Assembly (NCBI GenBank): GCA_032027005.1
Contig: JAVSMW010000004.1
Coordinates: 123,020 to 187,019, forward strand
DNA length: 64,000 nt
Direction: 5' to 3'
DNA from: JAVSMW01 sp032027005
Lineage (GTDB): Bacteria > Bacillota > Thermincolia > Thermincolales > UBA2595
Shown: one piece after another, positions 15,988 to 24,996 of the stretch
Layout of the letters: every line of letters begins with the position of its first letter
Numbering within the stretch: position 1 is the stretch's first letter
Notes under the pieces: generated by a model
What the model was told of the DNA's origin: nothing
The model's input: only the letters and a program-made list of their open reading frames with translations
The model's database searches: none
Program-made: the position numbers and the translations under genes

Positions 15988-18009
15988 TTAAGAAATATTT
16001 CCGGTCATGGCCAGGTTATACTGTTTTATTTTGCGGTAAAGGGTGTTTCTGCCAATCCCCAGGGCTGCAGCCGCCTTTGAGATATTCCAGCCGCAGGTAT
16101 CCAGGGTTTCCCGAATTACCTGAGCTTCGGCACCTTTTAATTTATCTGTGCTGCCCGTATTTTTCTTTTCGGAAACCCCAGGTGTATATATCCGGGAAGG
16201 CAGGTGTTCGGGCACCAGGATATCGGACTCAACCATATGCAGAGCCTGTTCGATTACATTTTCCAATTCTCTGACATTTCCCGGCCACTCGTACCCGGAC
16301 AGGCATGTATAAAACTCCGGAGCAATTGTGGGCGGGTCCTGAAGCAGTCGCCGGCTGATCTTATCCACAAAATACTGGGCCAGGTAGGCAATGTCCTTAA
16401 TGCGTTCGCGCAAGCTTGGCAATTGAAATGTAATTACATTTAAGCGATAGTATAAATCGAGACGGAAATTGCCCTTTTCAACCTCATCTGCAAGGTTCTT
16501 GTTTGTAGCCGCTATCACCCTGGTGTTTATTGGAATGAACTTTTGCCCGCCTATTCTGGTAACCTGTCTTTCCTGCAATACCCTAAGCATACTGGCCTGG
16601 ATATCCAAAGGCATATCCCCTATTTCATCCAGGAATATGGTCCCCCCATTGGCCAATTCAAATTTGCCCGGCCGGCCTCCCCTTTTAGCACCGGTAAAAG
16701 CGCCGTCTTCAAAGCCAAAGAGTTCGCTCTCCACCAGTTCCCGGGGGATTGCCCCACAGTTAATTACTACAAAGGGTCCGCTGTGACGGCCGCTGGCATT
16801 ATGTACCGCCTGGGCAAAAATCTCCTTGCCGGTGCCGCTTTCACCTTGCAGTAAGATAGTGGAACTGCTCCGGGCTACCTTTTTAGCCCGCTGAATAATC
16901 GCGTGCAGCTGCGGGTCATTCCCGATAATATCATCAAAGGTAAGGGACGCCTGGGCCCCCACCATTTTAGTCACCAGCTTGTGCACGTTATCTATCTCTC
17001 TGAGGGTTGAAATCATCCCCGTAATATTTCCCGCTTCGTCTTTGATTAATTTGGCTGTAGAGGTAAAACGTGTCCCTCCCCCGGGAGTTTCCAGGTAAAA
17101 TTCCTTGTCAATAAAGCCCCGTCTGGTATTAAAGACCTCAATTAAAGGAAAACCAGGCCCAAATGTGTCATTAACACTCTTGCCAAGGCATTCTTCCCTG
17201 TTGACCTGCAGAATTTTGGCCCCAACGGGGTTTAACTGGGTGATTACCCCGTCACCCTCAATAGCAATTAATCCGTCACTCATGGTTTCAATGGCAGTAG
17301 TCACTTTATTGTAGGCAATCAGCAATTCGTAAGAGGCTTTTTGACACACCAGCTGATTTTCAATGGCTTTGGCAGAAGCCACAACCATTCCCAGGGTATG
17401 TGCATGGGAATTATTATGAAGGCCAATAACACACAATACCCCTAGCAGTTCTTTCTCCGGACTATAGATGGGAGCCCCCGACCCCGAAAATCCATGTAAA
17501 ATTTTGCAGTAATGTTCTGTAGCATTGATCTGTACTGCCTTCTTCTCAAAGAGTGCGGTTCCAATACAATTAGTCCCGGCATTGGTTTCACTCCAAAATG
17601 ATCCCACATCATGGCAAAGATGCTTAGTCCTGTGCTGAATTAAGGGGTCCCGCAGGACAGCCTGCACCATGCCCTGGTCATCAGCCAGGCAGACAAAAAT
17701 TTCGGTACCTTTGACAAAGTTATACAAATGATTCATAAAGGGGATCGCTGCATCAATCAGCTTTTTCCTGCGCCTGACTCTTTTATCTAACTGCTGCTGA
17801 CTTAACAGCCTGAGTTCGCGCAGAGGATTATGAGGGTCAACCCTCATCCTGAGACAGCGATGCCATGAATTAGCCACGATTGGCCTAATCACATAAGGTT
17901 CAATTTCAAAATTATTGATAAATTTTTCCCAGGACCTGTAAATCCTGTTCAGCTTTCTGTCCGTAGGGCCAATAACATCTTTCGAATTATCAGACGTGTG
18001 TTTCAGCAT
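15988..18009 (-). CDS. Sigma-54-dependent activator (AcoR-like, GAF-PAS-AAA-Fis)
   Basis: 673 residues. A GAF-like sensor occupies about 75-225, a PAS domain about 230-345 (MSDGLIAIEGDGVITQLNPVG), and the AAA+ domain about 365-600 with GESGTGKE (Walker A), GAFTGAKRGG (sigma-54 contact loop), and FLDEIGDMPL (Walker B). A Fis-type helix-turn-helix ends the protein (WNISKAAAALGIGRNTLYRKIKQY). It is encoded amid corrinoid genes and next to a perfect sigma-54 promoter, so it most likely senses methanol or a related methyl donor and turns on mtaB. The ligand is unknown. Confidence 0.93.
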   Translation of the reverse strand: MLKHTSDNSKDVIGPTDRKLNRIYRSWEKFINNFEIEPYVIRPIVANSWHRCLRMRVDPHNPLRELRLLSQQQLDKRVRRRKKLIDAAIPFMNHLYNFVKGTEIFVCLADDQGMVQAVLRDPLIQHRTKHLCHDVGSFWSETNAGTNCIGTALFEKKAVQINATEHYCKILHGFSGSGAPIYSPEKELLGVLCVIGLHNNSHAHTLGMVVASAKAIENQLVCQKASYELLIAYNKVTTAIETMSDGLIAIEGDGVITQLNPVGAKILQVNREECLGKSVNDTFGPGFPLIEVFNTRRGFIDKEFYLETPGGGTRFTSTAKLIKDEAGNITGMISTLREIDNVHKLVTKMVGAQASLTFDDIIGNDPQLHAIIQRAKKVARSSSTILLQGESGTGKEIFAQAVHNASGRHSGPFVVINCGAIPRELVESELFGFEDGAFTGAKRGGRPGKFELANGGTIFLDEIGDMPLDIQASMLRVLQERQVTRIGGQKFIPINTRVIAATNKNLADEVEKGNFRLDLYYRLNVITFQLPSLRERIKDIAYLAQYFVDKISRRLLQDPPTIAPEFYTCLSGYEWPGNVRELENVIEQALHMVESDILVPEHLPSRIYTPGVSEKKNTGSTDKLKGAEAQVIRETLDTCGWNISKAAAALGIGRNTLYRKIKQYNLAMTGNIS

Positions 18010-18117
18010 TTGACCAAACTTCCTTTTCTTTAAAATACCGATTTAGCAGGTTTCAGTGTTTTGGTTTAGCCAACGTTACCAGTACTTTGGAAAATTCAGT
18101 CTTGATTTGTAACGGGA

Positions 18118-18789
18118 CTAGCCGCCGCCAGCTATGTTTTTTAATGCCGAGACCATTTTAATGGCATATTTGATGGCATTATGAGCATCCCGAGCATAAC
18201 CGTCGGCCCCCCAAGCCTGAGAAATGTGCTCATTAAGCGGGGCCCCTCCAACCATAATCATTACATTAGGATTTTTTTCTTTTATTCTTCTAACAATACG
18301 GCCCATCTCAAACATCGTTGTCGACATCATCGCCGACAGGCAAATAATTTCCGAATCAGTTCTTAATTGTTCTTCCACAAACTTGTCCAACGGCACATCC
18401 CGGCCAAGGTCATGAACTTCAAAACCCGAAGCATCAAACATCATTTTAACGATATTTTTGCCTATATCGTGGATATCACCTTGCACAACCCCAATAACGA
18501 TTTGGCCTTTAATCATGGTCTTCATTTTCTTCAGGTGCGGCCGCAGGATATTCAGACCCGCATAGAGGGTATCAGCGCACATCAGCATTTCCGGAACAAA
18601 GTATTCTCCCCGTTCATAGAGTTCCCCGACATCTTCAATGCCCTGGACCAAACCGTTTATTACCGCTTCATAAACGTCAAGGTGATATTTTAAAACGTCT
18701 TGAGCGGCATTTACAACGATTTCTTCGTCATAATCTACAACTCCGGCCTTCAATTGTGCCCACACTTTTTGAGGCCATGCACCACTCAT
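18118..18789 (-). CDS. Corrinoid protein of methyltransferase system (MtbC/MttC-like)
   Basis: 223 residues with a helical cap domain and a B12-binding domain containing VVQGDIHDIGKN (His107 as cobalt ligand), CLSAMMSTTM and VGGAPLN. It is closer to methylamine or methoxy-compound carrier proteins than to MtaC by general pattern. No MttB-, MtbB- or MtvB-type methyltransferase is next to it. It starts 328 bp upstream of the activator start and ends 109 bp before it. The first methionine follows GAAAGGGG. Confidence 0.88.
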   Translation of the reverse strand: MSGAWPQKVWAQLKAGVVDYDEEIVVNAAQDVLKYHLDVYEAVINGLVQGIEDVGELYERGEYFVPEMLMCADTLYAGLNILRPHLKKMKTMIKGQIVIGVVQGDIHDIGKNIVKMMFDASGFEVHDLGRDVPLDKFVEEQLRTDSEIICLSAMMSTTMFEMGRIVRRIKEKNPNVMIMVGGAPLNEHISQAWGADGYARDAHNAIKYAIKMVSALKNIAGGG

Positions 18790-18937
18790 GGTCCTATACC
18801 CCTTTCGTCATGTTCAGAATATACAATTTAATACAAGCCAGCTCCGTACTTGATAAGTTACTTTTACAATACCACTTTAACATCTATTCAACAAGTATTA
18901 ATTGGCAAAAATGCTAAAAAAGGCCATTTATACCAGC

Positions 18938-18966
18938 AAACCCCGGGCAATGTCCCGGGGTTTTTT
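18938..18966. terminator. Strong hairpin between the two orphan corrinoid genes
   Basis: CCCCGGG (18941-18947) and CCCGGGG (18954-18960) form a GC-rich stem with T6 on the plus side and a weaker T-rich tail on the minus side. It lies after the stop at 18989 and separates the two units. Confidence 0.6.
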
Positions 18967-18988
18967 AAACTGTGCATTGTTGGCAAAT

Positions 18989-19642
18989 CTACATGTTGCG
19001 CAGTGAGCTGACCATGTTAATAGCATCCTTTAAAGCATTGTTGGCGTCTTTGGCGTAGCCGTCAGCACCCCACTTCTCCGCCAGGTTTTCATTGACAGGG
19101 GCCCCGCCGATCATTATCTTCACATTGGGATTCTTTTCCTTAAGCTTGCCAATAATTTCCGGCATCCCCACCATTGTAGTAGTCATCATTGCCGACAGGC
19201 AAACCAGGTCGGAATTGGTGTTTAATTGTTCTTCAATAAACTGCTCAATGGGAACATCCCTGCCCAGGTCATGGACCTCAAAACCGGCTACATCGAACAT
19301 CATTTTAACAATGTTTTTACCGATATCATGCACATCACCCTGCACAACGCCCATGATGACCTGACCTTTGACTCCCCCCTCTTTCTTTTTCAGATGGGGC
19401 TTCAAAATATTCAGCCCGGCATACATGGTATCTGCCGCAATCAACATTTCGGGCACGAAAATTTCTTCTAATTCATATAACCGGCCGATTTCTTCAATCC
19501 CGGCTACCAGGCCGTCAAATATTGCCTTTTCCGCATCAAGTCCCTCAGCCAGGGCCGCATTTGCGTTTTCAATTACCTTATCATCATCATATTCAATTAC
19601 TCCGTCTCTTAGGTTATTATAAATTTCCTGTTCTCTGCTCAT
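18989..19642 (-). CDS. Corrinoid protein of methyltransferase system (second orphan)
   Basis: 217 residues when started at the ATG at 19642, which follows GGGAGGAAT; an upstream ATG in the same frame would add 32 non-homologous residues overlapping mtaA. Cap domain then VVQGDVHDIGKN, CLSAMMTTTM and GGAPVN. It is a paralogue of the protein at 18118 over its full length. It begins 26 bp after mtaA and so is probably expressed with it. Confidence 0.9.
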   Translation of the reverse strand: MSREQEIYNNLRDGVIEYDDDKVIENANAALAEGLDAEKAIFDGLVAGIEEIGRLYELEEIFVPEMLIAADTMYAGLNILKPHLKKKEGGVKGQVIMGVVQGDVHDIGKNIVKMMFDVAGFEVHDLGRDVPIEQFIEEQLNTNSDLVCLSAMMTTTMVGMPEIIGKLKEKNPNVKIMIGGAPVNENLAEKWGADGYAKDANNALKDAINMVSSLRNM

Positions 19643-19667
19643 TTTTATTCCTCCCTCATTATTTTGT

Positions 19668-20687
19668 TTACTTAATTCCCTTAACAACATCAACCATAGC
19701 AGTAAGGTTTTCTGTTTTAGTAGCCGGTGGTACCGCACATCCGGGTGAAATCATGGCAAAACCTTTGGCAATACAGGCTTTTGTTTCGTTCACAACTTTT
19801 TCTACATCACCCTGGAAAAGCGTATTGACAGGGTCAACAGCACCAATAATGGGCGTCTTAAGTCCTTCTGCCTGGAATTTTTCCAGAGCCCCGACTGCGT
19901 CTACTACCGGTTCGATACTGACAGCGGCACACCCGGTTTTGGCGATGTCTACAATGATGTTATCCAGTTTGCCGCAGATGTGAATAATTGTCGGTACGCT
20001 AAAGGTCTCGACCTGCTTTTTCTCATAAGGCCGAGCCAACTCCCGGTATATCTTGGGGCTAATCATATCCAGGGAAGCCATCATGTCTTCAATAACGATG
20101 GCATCTGCACCGGCTTTGATCATCTCCAGACCCAGCATTGTGCCCGCCCTTTCACCTGCTTCTACGTATTGGACAAGGTTTTGGGGCCGCCTGAAGGCCT
20201 CCATTAACATCTTAGTGACATCCAGGATCTGGCCGGCAATGCTGAATGGGCCGATAATGCCGCCAATCACGATTACTTTATCTCCCAGATTTTCTTTGAG
20301 AATCCTGATTCCTTCCAACAGTTTAGGTATCCGGCCCCGTTTAAGGAAATCATCTGGAAATTCTACAGGATCTCCGATATTGTAAGGATGTACTTTAACA
20401 CTGGGCAGTCCTTCCCTGCCCCCGTCTTTTAGAACTGCGCCAAAGGCCTCTGCTTCATGAGTCTGGCAGAAGGGCAGCCTCACTGCATCAAAGCCCAACA
20501 CGGAGAAGCCGCCTCCGGCTAGCTTAGCCATTGTCTGGCCATCGTACAGGGCATCCGGCCAAAAGCTATTTAATTTTTCCATTTGGTGATAAGTGGCATG
20601 CTGGCAAATACTCACCACAGGCAGCCTGTCCACAGGCTCTCCTTTAAGTGCTTTCATGAATCGTTCACGACTTGTCATTTCCGTCAT
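19668..20687 (-). CDS. mtaA: Methylcobamide:CoM-type methyltransferase (MtaA/MtbA family)
   Basis: Member of the uroporphyrinogen decarboxylase-like zinc methyltransferases that take the methyl group off a corrinoid protein. In acetogens and related bacteria the acceptor is tetrahydrofolate rather than coenzyme M. 339 residues. The zinc motif His-x-Cys...Cys is present as His236, Cys238 (IIHICGK) and Cys317 (ISPGCAVPP). The ATG at 20687 is chosen because the GGAGG inside the longer reading frame then serves as its ribosome binding site. It completes, with mtaB and mtaC, a methanol methyl-transfer chain. Confidence 0.88.
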   Translation of the reverse strand: MTEMTSRERFMKALKGEPVDRLPVVSICQHATYHQMEKLNSFWPDALYDGQTMAKLAGGGFSVLGFDAVRLPFCQTHEAEAFGAVLKDGGREGLPSVKVHPYNIGDPVEFPDDFLKRGRIPKLLEGIRILKENLGDKVIVIGGIIGPFSIAGQILDVTKMLMEAFRRPQNLVQYVEAGERAGTMLGLEMIKAGADAIVIEDMMASLDMISPKIYRELARPYEKKQVETFSVPTIIHICGKLDNIIVDIAKTGCAAVSIEPVVDAVGALEKFQAEGLKTPIIGAVDPVNTLFQGDVEKVVNETKACIAKGFAMISPGCAVPPATKTENLTAMVDVVKGIK

Positions 20688-20711
20688 TTTAAAATCGTCC
20701 TCCTTCATTTT

Positions 20712-21445
20712 TCATTTACGGCATAACGGGCATACCATGATACACAGACCGCAAATGTATGAACCTAAAGCCTGATAATTTTCACCCAATTGAGCGGCAC
20801 AGGCTCTGGTATCGATTTTGCTTTGGCCGCTGCTTTCCCGCACCCATTCTTCTGCGGAAATCGCTTGGGCCGGGCAGATCTCCGCACAGCGTTGACAGGC
20901 CTTGCATTGGCCCACCAAGAAAGGTGCATCGCAAACAGTCAAAGGAGCATCGGTTAATACTGTGGCCCAGCTCAGTCTGGCCCCATATGCCCTGGTTACC
21001 AACAGCCCATTCTTGCCGACCCATCCCAGTCCGGCGCAGGTTGCAGCAGTCTTATGAGGAAAAAGATCATACAAACGGGCAGCAAACCTGGGGTCTTGCT
21101 TATCGGTATCAGGTGGTATTACGAATGCCTTCCAGCCCTGGGACCTCAAAAATCTGGCGGTTTTTTGCTGGATTTTTTCGAGTCTGGCATCGATCATTAA
21201 GAACTGGTTTGTATAAGCCGTAACGCCTTTTTCTTCCACAAGACATTCCGTCACCGGCGGGTGTTCAATGGCCATTGAGATTGCCGTAGGAAGGTGTTTA
21301 AACTCCTTAGCTAAACCTGCCCGTACATCCCCTATCCCGGCCAGTGTGGCCCCCAGTCTTGAATCTGCCGGATGAAGGTGTCTCCCTCAATCCAACTGGG
21401 GTTGGCATGGTTGAGAAACTCCAGGCTGACTTCTGTAGAATTCAT
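20712..21445 (-). pseudogene. QueG-like double-cluster iron-sulfur protein, frameshifted
   Basis: From 21445 (ATG after a GAGGTGAG) one frame reads about 29 residues (LEFLNHANPSWIEGDTF). Near 21350, at a GACTGGGGGCC run, sense continues in another frame as GATLAGIGDVRAGLAKEFKH and then 187 residues to the stop at 20712. The protein resembles the C-terminal half of epoxyqueuosine reductase, with CKACQRCAEICP and CGLCIMVCP for two [4Fe-4S] clusters. The canonical N-terminal B12 domain of QueG is incomplete. It lies 25 bp upstream of mtaA, so a redox role in the corrinoid system is possible. One missing base, real or a sequencing error, accounts for the break. Confidence 0.65.
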
Positions 21446-21462
21446 GTCTCTCACCTCTATTA

Positions 21463-21698
21463 GTGCGCACGTTGTGCGCTTCATATATATTTCACAGAAA
21501 TCATCGCTCCTGCAATGCGATGTAAGACAACCGACTTACCTCATGCGAAAGCCTCTGGGGGACAATAGCATGTCGGCAAAGTCAGGATTAGACAGCGAAT
21601 NACGATAACTCATTTGGAATATGGAGAGCCGTATGCGGTGAAAGCCGCTCGTACGGTTCGGGAAGGGGCGGGTTACTTTGCTAATCCGCCTATTTCAT
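21463..21698 (+). mobile_element. Group II intron, interior collapsed at N
   Basis: Positions 21626-21659 are a textbook 34-nt group II domain V (starts GAGCCGTATG, GAAA tetraloop, ends ACGGTTC). A domain VI-like hairpin follows (GGCGG...CCGCC) and the intron probably ends near 21698. The 5' end starts GTGCGC near 21463, with domain I-like GAAAGCCTCTGGGGGACA at about 21545. Only about 235 bases are present with an N at 21601, so the reverse-transcriptase domain IV is missing from the assembly or deleted. Boundaries are approximate. Nothing else is seen in 21446-22047 except the mnmA terminator. Confidence 0.8.
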
Positions 21699-21821
21699 TT
21701 CTGAATACCGATTTATTAAAAGTTATATAGCAATTTTGATGCCAACCAGGGAGATTTTACCTAAAAAGGCAATTATGCCACAGCGCACTAAGGTCTCAGC
21801 CCGTTAAGATGATAAGAAAAT

Positions 21822-21846
21822 AAAGAAGCACCCTTTCAGGTGCTTC
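21822..21846 (-). terminator. Terminator downstream of mnmA
   Basis: GAAGCACC pairs with GGTGCTTC around a short loop, followed on the minus strand by a T-rich tail. It is about 200 bp past the mnmA stop. Confidence 0.55.
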
Positions 21847-22047
21847 CGGTAAAGAAATATAAATTGTTCCGATGTGACACAGGTCTTTGATTGATATAAC
21901 AGGGGCAGCTGTATTTATTCAAAAAATCTGTTAGATTCCAATACAGATCTGCATACCGGCCTATCTGTTCCATCCTGGAACATTGTTCCATGACCCGATA
22001 CAAGTTTGTTGATTTTGGGCAGTCAATTTATGATCCCATGTGGAACA

Positions 22048-23145
22048 CTAGACCACTGCTTTCTCGATGGTACCTCCACCGACAACATTGTTCCCTTCAT
22101 AATAGACGACTGCCTGACCTGGTGTAATTGCCCTTTGGGGTTCAGTGAAGCTAACTTTCACCCGGCCATCTTTTTCCGGCGAAATTTCTGCTTCGGCCGG
22201 GACGGCACTATACCTTATTTTTGCCTTTACTTGCAGGGGGGCAGCTAAAGTTTCAAATAATATAAAATTATTATCACCTGCCACCAGCGCATGATTAAAC
22301 ACTTCGCTGTTCCGCCCGAGAATTACAGCATTTCTGGCAGGGTCTAGGGCAATCACATACATTGGCTCGCCAAAGGCTATCCCCAGTCCTTTGCGCTGGC
22401 CCACGGTATAGTAAGCCAATCCCTGATGCTGTCCCAGAACTTTTCCCTGTAAGTCCAGAAAAGGTCCGGGGCTGATTTCCCCGCCGGCCTTTTCCCGCAT
22501 AAACCGATGATAGTCATTATCTGTAACAAAACAAATTTCCTGGCTTTCGGGTTTGTTGGCCACCTTCAGGTTATATGCGGCCGCCATCCGGCGCACCTCA
22601 TCCTTGGTATGCTCACCCAAAGGCATCAGGGTCCTGCTCAATTGCTCCTGAGTCATGTTGTAAAGGGCATAGGTCTGGTCCTTGCGATCATCCTCGGCCC
22701 TGCCAAGGGTCCACCGCCCCCTGGCCTGGTCGTAGCCAATCCTGGCATAATGCCCGGTGGCAACATACTCTGCTCCAAGTCCTACGGCCTTGTCCAGCAA
22801 AGCCCCGAATTTAACAAACCTGTTGCAGGCAATACAGGGATTTGGTGTTCTGCCTGCGAGATACTCCTGGACAAAGGGGTCAATTACCTTTTGCTCAAAC
22901 ATTTCCCGAAAATTCATAACATAAAAAGGAATACCCAGGGTATCCGCCACCCGCCTGGCATCATCGACAGCAGACAAAGAGCAGCAGCCCCCCTGGTCCT
23001 TTTCCTTGGCCGGGTCATCAGACGGCCATATCTGCATTGTAACCCCAAGCACATCATAACCCTGATCCCTTAATATAGCAGCAGCGAGTGAGCTGTCAAC
23101 CCCCCCGCTCATAGCCACCACAACTTTTTTCTTAACTGACATCAA
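22048..23145 (-). CDS. mnmA: tRNA-specific 2-thiouridylase
   Basis: Thiolates U34 of tRNA-Lys, -Glu and -Gln using persulfide sulfur from IscS. 365 residues. The PP-loop AMSGGVDSS is at the N-terminus, the two catalytic cysteines lie in NPCIACNRF and ESQEICFV, and the C-terminal beta-barrel ends FTEPQRAITPGQAVVYY. An extra cysteine pair follows in GGCCSLSAVDDAR. It is downstream of iscS and iscU, the natural sulfur source. Confidence 0.97.
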   Translation of the reverse strand: MMSVKKKVVVAMSGGVDSSLAAAILRDQGYDVLGVTMQIWPSDDPAKEKDQGGCCSLSAVDDARRVADTLGIPFYVMNFREMFEQKVIDPFVQEYLAGRTPNPCIACNRFVKFGALLDKAVGLGAEYVATGHYARIGYDQARGRWTLGRAEDDRKDQTYALYNMTQEQLSRTLMPLGEHTKDEVRRMAAAYNLKVANKPESQEICFVTDNDYHRFMREKAGGEISPGPFLDLQGKVLGQHQGLAYYTVGQRKGLGIAFGEPMYVIALDPARNAVILGRNSEVFNHALVAGDNNFILFETLAAPLQVKAKIRYSAVPAEAEISPEKDGRVKVSFTEPQRAITPGQAVVYYEGNNVVGGGTIEKAVV

Positions 23146-23160
23146 ACATCACCCACCAAA

Positions 23161-23183
23161 AGCTATCGCGTAAGCGATAGCAA
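23161..23183. repeat. Small perfect hairpin
   Basis: GCTATCGC and GCGATAGC enclose a GTAA loop just upstream of mnmA. It has no T-run on either side. Confidence 0.5.
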
Positions 23184-23251
23184 TAAATGAAATTACTACT
23201 GAAAACGCTCAAGTAGCCTAATAATTGTCCTTCCTACTTTGACCCAGAGGT

Positions 23252-23359
23252 GGAAAAATGACTTCTGGCTAGGCGCCCTATTGACCGCAACCGGAGGCGT
23301 ACTTTTCGTACGTTGAGGATTGCGGTCAATAGGGCAACAACGCCAGAAGTCATTTTTCC
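23252..23359. repeat. 108-bp three-tier palindrome between iscU and mnmA
   Basis: An outer 18-bp pair (23252-23269 with 23342-23359), a middle pair of about 16 bp (23275-23290 with 23320-23335) and an inner CGTAC/GTACG tip form one long interrupted palindrome. It begins 10 bp after the iscU stop. No poly-T follows, so it is not a simple terminator. Confidence 0.85.
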
Positions 23360-23368
23360 CTACATGCA

Positions 23369-23743
23369 CTACTTAGAGAGTTTTTGTTGGTAATCCTCAA
23401 TCGCCTTATGTAAGGCATCCGCAGCCAAGTTTGAACAATGCATCTTGTTTGCCGGCAAACCTCCAAGTTCTTCGGCAACAGCAGCATTGGTAATCTTAAG
23501 AGCTTCCTCCAGTGTCTTACCCATCACCATTTCCGTAACCATACTGCTGGTTGCTACAGCAGCACCACAGCCAAAGGTCTTAAATTTGACGTCCTCAATT
23601 ATTCCCTGGTCATTGACTTTAATGGAAATCCGCATGATATCACCACAGGTAGGGTTGCCAACTTCACCTACGCCTGATGCATCTTTAATTTCCCCCACAT
23701 TGCGTGGATTTGTAAAATGGTCCATTACCTTTTCACTATACAT
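23369..23743 (-). CDS. iscU: Iron-sulfur cluster scaffold protein
   Basis: About 124 residues when started at ATG 23743, which overlaps the last 8 bases of iscS; the longer frame adds 17 residues that read through iscS. The three scaffold cysteines are in NPTCGD, FGCGAAVA and MHCSNLAADAL. IscU accepts sulfur from IscS and assembles [2Fe-2S] clusters. The overlap suggests translational coupling in an iscR-iscS-iscU-mnmA operon. Confidence 0.95.
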   Translation of the reverse strand: MYSEKVMDHFTNPRNVGEIKDASGVGEVGNPTCGDIMRISIKVNDQGIIEDVKFKTFGCGAAVATSSMVTEMVMGKTLEEALKITNAAVAEELGGLPANKMHCSNLAADALHKAIEDYQQKLSK

Positions 23744-24947
23744 TTGAACAACACCCCTTCGCTTGGTGATTGTCGGCCATTTTCTTGTCCGCATATAATG
23801 GAGACATGGCCCTTAATCTCTCTACTATCTCTGGCAGCACATCAATTACATAGTTTATTTGTTCTTCAGTATTATCTTTCCCCAAAGTCATCCGCAGTGA
23901 ACCATGGGCAATTTCATGGGTTAAACCCATAGCCAGCAAGACATGGGAGGGATCAAGAGAACCGGAAGTGCAGGCAGAACCGCTGGAAGCAGCGACTCCC
24001 TTCATATCCAGGCTCAAAAGAAGTGATTCTCCTTCAATAAAATGAAAACTCAGATTAACATTGTTAGGCAGCCGGTTAGTTGGGTGACCGTTCAGCTTGA
24101 CATGATCAATCTTATCCATCAGTCCCTTGATCAGCTTATCTCTCAGCCCTGACAGATAAACAGTCTGTTCCGGTATTGCTTTAACTGCCTTCTCCAATGC
24201 CATGGCACATCCAACAATTCCTGGCACATTATGGGTTCCGGGCCGCCTTTTGCGTTCCTGGGAACCGCCATAAGTGATGGGCAGCACCCGGGACCCTTTT
24301 CTCATGTACAGAGCACCTATACCTTTAGGCCCATAAAACTTATGGGCTGAAATTGACAGCATATCAAGATTTAGTTCATTTGCATCAACAGGTATTTTTC
24401 CGATAGTCTGTACAGTGTCACTATGCATGAAAATACCCTTATCTTTGGCCAGGGCTCCAATTTCCTTAATCGGTTGAATGGTTCCTACTTCATTATTGGC
24501 ATGCATGATTGATATTAATACCGTCTGGTCAGTGATAGCAGTTTGCACATCTTCAAGCCTGACGGTGCCATACTCATCAACCGGCAGGTAGGTTACCCGA
24601 AAACCCTCCCTCTCCAGGTTTTTACAGGTATCCAGAATAGCATGATGTTCTATGGTAGAGGTAATAATGTGGTTACCCCGCTTTTTATTTGCATATGCAG
24701 TCCCCCGGACAGCAAGATTATCCGCCTCCGTTCCACCGGACGTAAAAATGATTTCATTAGGCTCAGCCCCAATATTTCCGGCAATCTGTTCCCTGGCTTC
24801 CTCCACCACTTTACGGGCATTGCGGCCAAAAGAATGAATGCTCGAGGGGTTGCCATAATTCTCAGTCATACATTCCAGCATCACTTTGGCAATATCATCG
24901 TCAGTCCTGGTGGTGGCACTATGGTCTAAGTATACCTTGTTGCTCAC
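23736..24947 (-). CDS. iscS: Cysteine desulfurase
   Basis: PLP enzyme that releases sulfur from cysteine for clusters and tRNA thiolation. 403 residues. The PLP lysine lies in SISAHKFYGPKGIG and the catalytic cysteine in SSGSACTSGSLDPSHVL, with the longer loop typical of group I (IscS/NifS). It starts 50 bp after iscR and overlaps iscU. Confidence 0.96.
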   Translation of the reverse strand: MSNKVYLDHSATTRTDDDIAKVMLECMTENYGNPSSIHSFGRNARKVVEEAREQIAGNIGAEPNEIIFTSGGTEADNLAVRGTAYANKKRGNHIITSTIEHHAILDTCKNLEREGFRVTYLPVDEYGTVRLEDVQTAITDQTVLISIMHANNEVGTIQPIKEIGALAKDKGIFMHSDTVQTIGKIPVDANELNLDMLSISAHKFYGPKGIGALYMRKGSRVLPITYGGSQERKRRPGTHNVPGIVGCAMALEKAVKAIPEQTVYLSGLRDKLIKGLMDKIDHVKLNGHPTNRLPNNVNLSFHFIEGESLLLSLDMKGVAASSGSACTSGSLDPSHVLLAMGLTHEIAHGSLRMTLGKDNTEEQINYVIDVLPEIVERLRAMSPLYADKKMADNHQAKGCCSNV

Positions 24948-24996
24948 GGTAGGTCATCTCCTTTGTTAGACACAATGTAATGGGTTGCACATTATT

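Noticed and set aside
20712..21445. Reductive dehalogenase or complete QueG
   Set aside because: No twin-arginine signal and no complete B12 domain; only the two-cluster C-terminal half is recognisable.
21446..22047. tRNA or cobalamin riboswitch near the methanol island
   Set aside because: I found no T-arm motif and no B12-box; the structured part is the group II intron.
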